DNA of 64,000 nt from positions 5,012,827 to 5,076,826 of the forward strand of contig OZ024857.1 in assembly GCA_964017155.1 (NCBI GenBank), written 5' to 3'. Position numbers and translations under genes: made by a program. The DNA comes from Oasisia sp. SBJ-2009 (taxonomy: Eukaryota; Annelida; Polychaeta; Sabellida; Siboglinidae). Below, one piece after another: positions 1 through 61,000 of the stretch. The first letter of the stretch is position 1. Every line of letters begins with the position of its first letter. A model generated the notes under the pieces. That model was not told where the DNA came from, made no database searches, and saw only the letters and a list, made by a program, of their open reading frames with translations.

Positions 1-1459
1 TAAGACGTCATCCTCGTTTCGGGGGACTGCTGGTAACGATGATGAGACCTGTATCTGAAATTGGATATTCGCGCTGCGCGATATACAAAATGTTCAAATT
101 GGGTAAATGCGCCGCACAGCCGATGCATTAATTTCGCAATGAATGTTGGGACTGTAGGCGGCGCCATGTAGGCGACATCTCCCCCAAAACGCTTTGAGAC
201 GGGATCAGTGATACGCCAGCTTCAATTCGGCGAATAATATTAAAAGTTGGCGTTTTCTTTGTTAACTGGTCATGTTGCTTGTTTAGGATGTGGCTACGCG
301 ATATATTTTCATCGAAATAACAAATAAGTGTTTTTATAATTGGATATGCAGTTCGTAACAACATTCGTGTGGCATGAAATCAAATTTTATCAGACGCGCC
401 AGAAATAACGCGTCCAATGGGCACGTCGTTTGTATCTGATGACATTGTAAACAAAACTTGGCTTTCGGCTGTGTGACAGAAGTCGGGGTTCCATAAACGT
501 ATAGACAGGTATGTGTTTACTTTCATGACATATCAAGTGAGTGCCATATCATTAACGGGGGTTCTGTCATTAAGTTAGGTCAGTTAAAGTGAATTATTGC
601 GGAGTGGTTTCGAACAACGTTTTACAACAGCTGACTTCGTAACGCCTAACGGAGGCAGAATTAAGTTTGACGATGTTCACTTCAGTTTTGGAATTGTTTG
701 CTTTGGCCTTTTGCAAGTGTTTTGCTCGTCTTCAAATAGGTCCTTTGACAACTTTGAGTTTGACTAATCTTTCTTTCCCGTTATGATGATGACGTTAACG
801 GATTTAAACATGGGTCATGAAATTATAGTAACTCTTTAATTAAGAAGCAAAATCGTGACGTATTCTTTCAGTTTCTACTTTCTGTTCACACACGTCATTT
901 GCCATTTCCTCAGGCACATGTGTCATAGCCACACATAGGCATAGCCATACATAGACCGGTAGTTGGATTCCTAACAGTTTTCCATATTATTATCGGACTA
1001 TTATTATAGGGCTTCGTAAGTTATATGTCACCGTAATTGGCTTCTTCAGAATTAAAATTCATACACTGACGTGACGCATTTGGGAAGTTTACGCAATTGT
1101 TTTCACTCCATGCATGCTCTTGACCTGTTCTTCTTATATTTCATAACCACCATCATGCTGTAACTCGATCATTACCAGATTGAGAGTCTGTCATAACAGA
1201 CACTATCAACTGTTAAAGACTTAATTTCATGACTAGCTTCATGTATAGTTCGTTCACCATATTCAATCATGCACTCACATAATATTTGTTATACTTCATC
1301 TGCCAAGGTTTATAAAGTTCTCTACTCCCATATTACTTTAAAAAATATATGTTGAAATGGCTGCCATAGTTGTTTTAGCAGTAGCAGTCTTCCATGCATC
1401 ATGGATAGTTGCTAAAACATGTGATTATTATTGTCATTATTGTCATGCAGGTATATGAG
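1..1459. other. Upstream region of VCPIP1, possible 5' UTR intron
   Basis: I see no conserved coding sequence here. The stretch is moderately AT-rich and has no recognisable transposon. Positions 1429-1450 read as a T-rich tract ending in CAG, ten bases before the VCPIP1 start codon. This looks like a 3' splice site and implies a non-coding first exon further upstream, but I cannot place it. No TATA box or CpG-rich promoter stands out. Confidence 0.4.
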
Positions 1460-51589
<50,130 letters not shown>

Positions 51590-52921
51590 CACTCACTCGG
51601 ACCTCATAGCAAATTTACTCTTGTTTGATACGAATGTATATACATGTTTTGCGTGTCGAACATCACCGCACGACACTCGAAGTGTCATGAACTGTGGCGC
51701 CACCTGTGGTGTGACAACAAACTAAACTGTTTCAACCTGTCTGTGCTGACAGGACAGGGATATATCAGTAGAACCTTGTTGACGATTTAAGACATGGCCG
51801 AGTTCCAAAACCTGACACCAGATGGCGTTGCTCATGGTCTTCCGGAGTGTTGGGTCAGAAACCCAAGGATCGACTCTGGGTAAATCAAACCCAAGTGGAA
51901 TGTTCTGACATCCTGCATACGGGACACAGAAAATAGTCTGTGACACAGATACACATGTTATACAGCATCGCTTTTAGGAATGAACATGGGATGAATAAGA
52001 CATTTGAATATGACATTTGAACATGAAATTCAATAGGTCTTGACAAATTTCTCACAACAAAGTTGGTGTCGAGTCACAACATTAGGACATGTTGTTTTTA
52101 TAACATTCTGGATTCCACAGTTGCCTCAGTTGTATAAATATCTTCGGTAGTTTTTTATGTATTATGTACTAAGATTGCTGAACACTTTTCAAAAAGTAAC
52201 ATTTTGAAAAATATGGTCATTTTAGGTTCACTGGGGCTAAAAAAAGGTGTGGGATTGTGAAGAGAAATAAAATAGAAACATTGCTCCTATTTATAGGTCA
52301 TTTCCCCGCATATATCTTAGCAGCGTACCATATACTTTACAGAGATATTCTACAGTGCATCTTGTCAATGGAAGATATTTCAACAAATGAGGAATGAATC
52401 ATTTTAAAGCTTCAACAATATTGCAACTTATTAATCAATTCATCATAAGTTATATGCAACAGTATTACCACCTATTTATGTCGAACTGGCAAGAATGAAG
52501 GAAAAGTAGAATATGTGATATTTATCATAGGTTCTGAGATTACTTTCATTTGGAGAACATATTGCTCATTGCCAGCACTGTACAGCAGCTTTTTGTTACA
52601 GCAAACTGTTGAATTGATATCAGGTGATGTGCAGTTATTGTACTCATACCAGTATATTATATTCTTTTGGTATGTATGTGTGAATATAAATCGGAATGTC
52701 TAATCCCATACACGGTTAAGTGCTTGGCGTGCGTATCGTCAAATCTTATACAGCTGTATATTGGAATGAAAATATATTTTGTTCATTACTATTCAGTTTT
52801 AAGAGTGCTCAGTGTTAACAACGATGCCAAACATTTGCACCTCACATTTTACTAAATAATCTCGCCTTTGTATAGCTGGAAATTTGGCAATTCCATATGC
52901 AAAGAAAATTGTGTCAATAAA
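51590..52921 (+). other. VCPIP1 3' UTR (inferred)
   Basis: Non-coding after the stop. AATAAA at 52266-52271 could give a short form, and AATAAA at 52916-52921 a 1.3-kb UTR. A third, AATAAAG at 53651-53657 following a T run, is a more distal option. Confidence 0.55.
52916..52921 (+). promoter_or_regulatory. Candidate poly(A) signal for VCPIP1
   Basis: AATAAA within GTGTCAATAAAGTCAATAG, 1.33 kb after the stop. Chosen over the copy at 52266 only by position, so transcript ends are needed. Confidence 0.45.
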
Positions 52922-53793
52922 GTCAATAGCCATCACTGAGAATTCTGAGATCACTTATTCATTCTGAAACCTGTTGATGTTCTTGTAAGTCACACGTCAC
53001 CTACTTATTTACTCTGGAGTTAACCAATGTTACCCAGTACTGTTAGTAACAATATGGGCCACTATAAACTTGTAAACTATGGAGTCTACTTATTATTTGT
53101 GTGAGTGTGTCTGTTGCATGTTTCGTGTGTTTATGTCTTGTTTATTGAGAAAAGGTTGTATAATGGAAGGAACCGTGTAATTGTCTTAAGATTTACGTCA
53201 GATTTCCCAGTAGCCTGCTACTTTTGCCTTAAAAACCAATGCTGGATAGGAATTACATATTAAAATATCTCCCTACAGGTGTACAAATATATTTTATTTA
53301 GCTTGGGGAAATCGTACTTTTGCATCGTCACCAGTTAGAAATTAAATCCTGTTCTAAATAAAATCACTCGGTTGTGAAGAAAAAATTAATCCCAGTTTCT
53401 CATTTCTGAATTTCAACTATTGAAAATTGGAATGAACATTTGTTAGTCCATTTAATTTCTAATATAGTTTTTATGACATTTCAATTGTTAGTAGAAAGAT
53501 AGAATGAAACAGGTTAACTATCTGTTTGAATAGCAAACAGTAAAACTATTATCATAATAACATTATCTTCAAAATAGCCACCAGATGTCATTATAGTGTG
53601 TGTCAGTCTCACTGCAAAGGCTACATAATATTTTTTTTTTTTTTTAGTTTAATAAAGTTGCTCCTGTTCACTTTGTGTGAAAATTCTGATTTGTTATCTC
53701 AGGTTAACTGGCAGTAACTGTGTAGCTACACCAAAATCAAATATGATGCTTATGTGTAGCAATCAATGAACATATCCGAATGTTTCCAAAACA
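52922..53793. other. Intergenic gap between the converging genes
   Basis: AT-rich sequence with a T run (53631-53645) and several AATAAA words on the + strand. I see no gene. The true gap may be smaller or absent if either transcript runs longer. Confidence 0.5.
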
Positions 53794-53799
53794 TTTATT
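53794..53799 (-). promoter_or_regulatory. Candidate poly(A) signal for CPSF3
   Basis: TTTATT on the + strand reads AATAAA on the - strand, 1.17 kb past the CPSF3 stop. Confidence 0.4.
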
Positions 53800-54963
53800 T
53801 ATAAACCTTGATAGAATGATCAACTACCTCTGAGGCAGTAAAACAACAGACTTCACTGCCCAAGATGAACAGCAGAACATGACATGGAACTTGCGACAAC
53901 ACAAAAGAACTATTATTTCTTGTCCACCTGCATTCTCTGCCCAAGGACTATTGTTACAAATTGATTCACCAAGCACCAGTATATTACTTCATGCTCAAAT
54001 TAAATTCATCTCTTAATATTAAACAACAGATTTTCAAAAAAGATATCAATGTTTGGCAGCGTAAAAAACTCATCCCTATTATTTCTCCGTTGTCATTGCC
54101 ACTTTGCAAGTTTTTTATGTTTCTGGCTCGTGAGTAAACCTGTGAAGACTTAATGCACACGGACTGTCAACATTTCAGTGGCTAACTCCTTTGTTCAGCT
54201 CCAAAAAGTCATGGTGGTACTACTACTGGTAGTCAATATTTGAGAGACATGAACAGATAGATAACTAACCCATTAGATCCAATATGGTATGAACCTCATT
54301 CGATTCCCTGTGGACTTTGCATAAATTGAACAAGATGTTTTCAAACAGTGCAACTACAAAACTTTCAATACCAATCCTAATACCCCTACTGCATGACAGA
54401 TTGACAACAGATCAGTACGGTACACAATTATCCAACAGATGGCACCACATGTATCCAACATTAACTGCACATTAACCACGGTGGTTATGGGTGATTGGGG
54501 ATTACGACATGGTTCAGGTGTAGGGTCTGCTAATGCGCCAGTCGTGGTAACTTGGTAATCACAGTTCCTGGACGATTTGTTTGGAATAACATCATTCCAA
54601 ACAGTCAACATCTGACTTGTGACAACACAGTGTCATCTGTCTCACGTGGCAACACATGTCAGGCATGTCACGGCCTGGTGTAATATGTCACAGTGTCAAC
54701 ACTTGACCGGCCTGACAACCAGGTAGAAACTGTCAAAGTGTCAACACTTGACAGGTGTGACAGCCTGGTGTAGTCTGTCAGTGTCAACACTTGACAAGTG
54801 TAGTCTGCCAGTGTCAACACTTGACAGGTGTAGTCTGCCAGTGTCAACACTTGACGGGTGTAGTCTGTCAGTGTCAACACTTGACGGGTGTAGTCTGTCA
54901 GTGTCAACACTTGACGGGTGTAGTCTGTCAGTGTCAACACTTGACGGGTGTAGTCTGTCAGTG
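53800..54963 (-). other. CPSF3 3' UTR (inferred)
   Basis: Non-coding. The first 300 bases after the stop consist of the stop-codon-derived 30-bp array (54663-54996). The rest has no recognisable feature. Confidence 0.5.
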
Positions 54964-54996
54964 TCAACACTTGACGGGTGTGACAGCCTGGTGTAG
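54663..54996 (-). repeat. 30/43-bp minisatellite containing the CPSF3 C-terminal codons and stop
   Basis: On the + strand TCAACACTTGAC recurs at 54741, 54784, then every 30 bp to 54964. The unit is GTGTCAACACTTGACGGG plus TGTAGTCTGTCA. The last copy is the end of the CPSF3 reading frame. A 33-bp stretch at 54741-54773 matches the coding end at 54964-54996 apart from one synonymous change, and both read [10 protein letters not shown] then stop on the - strand. A diverged copy lies at about 54668-54708. Confidence 0.92.
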
Positions 54997-55056
54997 TTTT
55001 GTCACCGCTGTGTGGATCATTTGTTGCAAGGCCTCGTCTTCATCGCATTTTACATC
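54964..55056 (-). CDS. CPSF3: CPSF3 terminal exon
   Basis: Encodes [20 protein letters not shown] then [10 protein letters not shown], stop TGA at 54966-54964. Matches the human ending [20 protein letters not shown] then LTPVH. The last codons and stop are themselves a unit of the downstream array. Confidence 0.92.
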   Translation of the reverse strand, partial: DVKCDEDEALQQMIHTAVTKLHQAVTPVKC

Positions 55057-58000
55057 CTACAAGAAAACACACTCTTAGTTTTCCAAGAACAAACAAGCCA
55101 TCTCAGATTTTAATACAAGCAACAGTCTTTCATTTGTTATTTTAGTAACTATGACGACACAAATTGTAATCAAAGTGCAGAACATCGTTTGTTGATATGT
55201 ACCGAGTTATTATTATTAGGCTAAGTACCAATTGTTATCAACAGTATTTTTATTTTTAATTTGCAACAGCGGCATATCACAAACATGTAAGTAAATATTT
55301 CCTTTTTTTAAACCGGTCAACAGTCGATAAAACAATGGCCAATAATGCAAGGAAGCGATTGGTTGTAGAAAGAGTGGTGTGGACCCCAGCACCCAGGAGG
55401 AGATGCGACTGCAATATGCCAACTAACAGAAGGTCACTGACCAGTACACTGAGGTCGATGTTGACCATCTTGCCCTCCACCGTCATGGTCATCTTGTCGC
55501 CCTTGATGAGGGGGTTCACACACTCCTGACCAAACATCTCGGTGAGTGTCTCCAGGAGACACTCCCGGAAGTGTGACTTGTCAACCTTCACTGTCGTCGG
55601 AACTACAACAACACCCACTCGTTGATGGCAACAACATTGAATGCAACACACTCATTGCAACAACACTCAAAGCAACACACACATTGCAACACACTCACTG
55701 CAACAACATTCACACAACACACTCGTTGCAACAACACTCACTGCAACACGTTCATTGCAACAGCATTCGCAACAACGCACTCATTGCAACAACATTCACA
55801 ATAATGCGCTCATCGCAACAACATTCACAGCAACACACTCACTGCAACAACACTCACTAAATGCCACAGTAACACATATTGCAACAACACACGTTGCAAC
55901 ACCACCAATCATTACACGAACCCTCCTACAGCATCTGCCAAAATCTCAGATAAGATTAAATAAACCATTATTCGAAACATTTATGATATTTGAAAAATAT
56001 ACATATTTAAACAGGATACAGGTATCACAAAAATTGCCACAGACATTGCAGAATTTATCAAACAAATTGATACTGCAAGGTGTCCTTGAAACACAGCACT
56101 GATTTAACGTTAACAAATTAAATAGGCATAACATTTCGTTTGAACCAATAACAGGTTTCTGATGGTTATACTGAGGCGAGGTGTTTTAGCACTGACTGTA
56201 GTGTAGCCACAGACTAGATGACACTCGCAGCGTGACACTGATGTACCTTTGTGTGGCATTGTGTCGGTCTCTGCCTTGAGTACGACCGTCAGCACGGCGT
56301 CAGCATACATGTCATTGACTGGGTTGGCCGTCCACTGAAACCACGGGTCAGGAATGGTTAAGAACAGGCTCAAATCAAGTCACCAACCCACTACTTTAGT
56401 TGTTTGTGAATGTCGCAAAAGCTGACACTGTGTTGAGCAGTCCCCTTCACTTCTTCAGGGTGGTTTGTGTGTCTATTCTCAGTTTGTGTCAAATCAGACT
56501 GTTTCTGCAGATGTTTTAAAATAAACTATTGCATATTGTCACAACCTGTTGTTCAAATACATGACTGATAAGTAACATTTCACATAAATATATTTGTATT
56601 TGTGAATGTTCACGTAAATATGATATAGTACCGACTAAATACAAATTTGCTTAATTTTAATCAACACTACACAGAATACAAAATAAAACATGACACATTT
56701 GGTACAACCAAACTTTGTCCCTACACATTTCAGAACATCGTAACACCATAAATCCTGCACACTTAATTTTCCCTGGTAATAAATAGTCTCAATCTTAAAA
56801 CTTCTCTCCACACTAGCTCCTCTAGTTGAGAGTGGTTTGACACCAGCAGTTCCAGAGCCACAGAACTAAAATTTCTAGTATACACCTGTAGATGTCCGAC
56901 ATTTTACCCATAAACTTATAATTCCAGCCCCCTCCATACCACGTAAAAAATCCTGGTTTTCGAGGCCTTGATTTATAACAACCGTGCCAGCCAACGACTT
57001 CCACGCCCAGTATGAACCCTGAGAACACGAACAGGCCACATCATTACCTCAAGTGTGACCATCTTGGGGTCGTGTGTGACGGTGATGGCCTTGAAAACTA
57101 TCATGGACTGTTTGGTGGGGTGCTCCACCATCTCTACGTCGGCTGACAGTTGGTGCAGGTAGTACTGCAGCAGTTGGAAGGTGCCGGTGTACGCGATGCT
57201 CTGACGCTGGGTCACTGTGCTCATCGCCAGATCCGTGTAGTCTACAACACGGCACATAATAATAATATAATTTATTTGTATAGCGCCCGAATCAATAGTA
57301 TTGCTCTCAGGTGCTTGACATAAATGTACAAATAGTAGCTAAAATTGGATGATAAATTATTATTAAAATAGATATATGTATATATGGATGATAAAGTATT
57401 ATTAAGATAAATAAACATATACATATATATATCATACACATACACACATATGTATATTAGCATTATAAACATAAGTGTATACATGAAACAGTAAAAAAAA
57501 ATAGCACAGTCGTTACATTATTTAATATACCTCAGTATGCTAAAAAAAAAAAAATCAAAGAATTAAAAAAATAATAATAATAACATAGCTAATCAATCAT
57601 AAAAACTATCATACTAAAATGCTAATAATGATACTAATTATGTAATATTACGTGATATAAATTGTATAACTTATTGGTAAATGTATGTAATTAAAGTCCA
57701 CACGATCACGTCACAGACCATAGTTCAGTCACATGACCATAGTTCATGGTCACATGATCATAGGTCACAGTGGGGTGGGTGGTTGTGTATCACCAAGTTT
57801 TAATCAGTGTTTATGTTTTAGATTAATGTATAGATAATTTACATACACAGATTTAGTAAATGTTTTAATTTTATATTAATTTATATAATTTACAGAGGCT
57901 TAGTACTATACATCTTTAAAACAGTGTTTAATTTATTTTATATTGATTTATATGATTTATATAATTTACATACAAACGTTTACTTGTGTACATCTTAAAA

Positions 58001-61000
58001 CAAAAATTTGTTTTGATCTATATTAATTTATATAATTTACATTTATATTTATTAATACATTTATTATATGTCTTGTACAGCGCATTGATCTCCCATGTGG
58101 GAATCAGCGCTGCTATAGAAAAACATTATTATTATTATGACCAGCAACAAGACATCACCTAACTGAGTTTTTCACTTTTCTCTTCCATGCATCAAGCAAG
58201 AGCTTTAAAATTATGCCTCATTTACTGGAATGTCATCAGTAATTTTTGAAGTATTATGTATTGCAAAAAAATAAAATAAACACTGTTTCAAGATATGATG
58301 ACGTTGCTATTGTGTTTCAATGAATGGGTTCCAAAATGCATGAAGTTTACAAGTTTGAAACTGTGTTGAGGACAGTGGAGGCAGGAAGACCTGGTGCAGG
58401 ATGAACCGTGGAAGCCACAGCTGAAGTGACCAGCAGTTCTTGACCACGGCCAGATGGACAGGGCTGTCTACAGCAACGACAGGACTCACTTGGTAGGTCT
58501 GAGGGAGACAGAATGTGGTAGTTGAAGTTCCTCTTGATGAGGATGCCTGAGATGACACTGTCCTGCCTCGGCTTGTGAGACGCCAACTTGCCGACAACCT
58601 ACAACAACAAACAATAACCATGAGCAACAACAAACAATATTCATGGATAACAACAAACAATAACTACGGACAACAACACTAATCATGGGCAACAACAAAC
58701 AATAACCACGGACAACAACAAACAATAATCATGGATAACAACAAACAATAACCATGGTCAGCAACAAACAATAACCATGGACAACAACCTACAAAAATAA
58801 ACAATAACCATAGACAAAAACAAACAATAACCATGGACAAAAACAAACAATAACCATTGATAACAACAAACAAAAACAAACAATAACCATGGACAATAAC
58901 AAACAAAATTAAACAATAACCATGAACAACAACCTACAAAAACAAACAATAACCATGGACAACAAGAAACAACAACCATGGACAACACAGACTTGCCAAC
59001 AATCTACAAGTACAACAACAAACACTAACCAGACACCCACCAACTGGTGACAACTGGAGCCACTGTCATAAGACACAGTTACATGTCCACCTTGACATCC
59101 CGACCCTTACCTTCGCCATCTTCTCCCCGCGGAAGTAGAACTCTACGGCCTGTGTGTTGCGTGGATTGTACACGTCTATGTTGTACTCTGGGTCATCCTC
59201 GTACTCCCGGATGAGAGCAGCCTTCAGACGTGACATCTCGTTGGCCTCCCCGTGAACCAGCACCTACGAGTAAACATCTCGCGTGGAATTTGCTGATTTG
59301 GCCCAACACAGATCCAGTTATTTGGTGTCCAAAATGTTGTGTGAATGGTATTATGGTTAGGTAAGTCACGGAAACATATTTTGGTCTATTATTTGTGGTT
59401 ATCATTTAGTTAAATTTAGTTCTCTTTGCAGAGATATGGTAGCAGTGTAGAGAGTGATAATATGACAGATGTGTTAATATATGAACAAAGTACTAAAGAT
59501 ATTCCTGACATGTACTTTGTGTATATTCCAGTGTAGCAGACCTGTCAACTTGGGACAACTCATATCTGTAAGATCATGACAAAAAATCCTTACGAACTGC
59601 AAAAAATCCTTACAAATTGTCAACACCCATTACAAAGCACAATCTTGGCATAGGATCCCGCTATAATACACCCCCATATGATATGGAATAACAAACAAAA
59701 CACAACTTGTTTTGGCACAGATCATTTATTCTCGTGCTCTCTGTTGTAAGCAGCGGTAAAACTAAAAGCTAACTGTAATATTAAAACAATAAAGACAACT
59801 GCAATAAAATACCTAGTGACAAATAAATTCATCAATTGCACTGAATTATTTTAAATTAATAACAGTACCCGAGCTGTTTGTAAATACAGTAGTCCCTCTC
59901 TTCAGCGGACACTCCTGTATCCAAGCAAGTGTCCCTACATTGCAGGTGTCCCCTCATCGGAGGGACAGAATTTTTGAGTGACTGTTTTTGGCTCTAGACG
60001 CTAAATGTGCCATTTATGACAGAGAAGTTCTTAACCGTAAATGTGAATAATGTTACAAAAAAGGAAGAAGACATTAACAAAAATGTTTTATTTACCAGTC
60101 TTAATACCCCAAATACAAAAATTTCCATGTTAATCTCATATAAAAAATTGTTGTTTTAGAAAGAAGATCAATAAATACTGTTCAGTAATTTACTTGTGTT
60201 CTAGGTATATTAGCATAGTAATTTTTTCAACTTCTGATATGTATCATACGTTGCAAAGAATACCTTGCATGAAAAGCAGCAGCATCTATATGATATTTTA
60301 TTACACAACTAACATAATCTCTACATGTCAAATTTGAACATGGTATTTATTTTGTGTGTGAGCCAAACTAAGCCATGATGACAGAGGCATGATGGGAGAT
60401 ATTTAAATCACCATGCTTTCGTCTGTTGATTGTAACAAGAATGTTTTTAATTTACATGTCTAATATACTCAAATAATAATGCCTAGCCAAAAAGTACATA
60501 CATTTAAAAACATACACATGTAGTGTAGATGCGTGGATGGACATTATTTGTATAGATGTGAATGGATTGCACTTCATTCTACAAGATTGGAACGTATGCG
60601 GTGGGCGATAATAGGGTACCGCAGCTGTTCGCGGGAGCTCCAATAAAGCTTATAAACAATTTCAACGACAGGCAAGGGATATGCATTGCACCTAGGTATT
60701 TATTAGACTGCTTTCAATGCTCAATCATCTAAGTAAGAAGTGATTTAAATAACTGCAATTCAGGGTATTGTTCAGTTTGTTGTCTGTGCCGCTGGTGTCT
60801 GAGCTAGGATGAGCTCAGCCTCAGACTCGATTCGACGAGTCGATTGCAATTAGTTAACAGGCATTCCCATTGTCCGGTGACACAGAAAAACACGCAAGAC
60901 AATAGCCAGCCAGAAATAAAACTAATTATCCACTCCCAGTTGGGTAAATTAGGTAGAATTTGTTTGCATTTGGTTAATTGGAAACGGGGTGATTTGCTGC

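Noticed and set aside
1409..1459. Upstream in-frame ATG extension of VCPIP1
   Set aside because: It would add a hydrophobic leader read through a T-rich tract and acceptor-like CAG, and the VCPIP1 homology starts after 1460.
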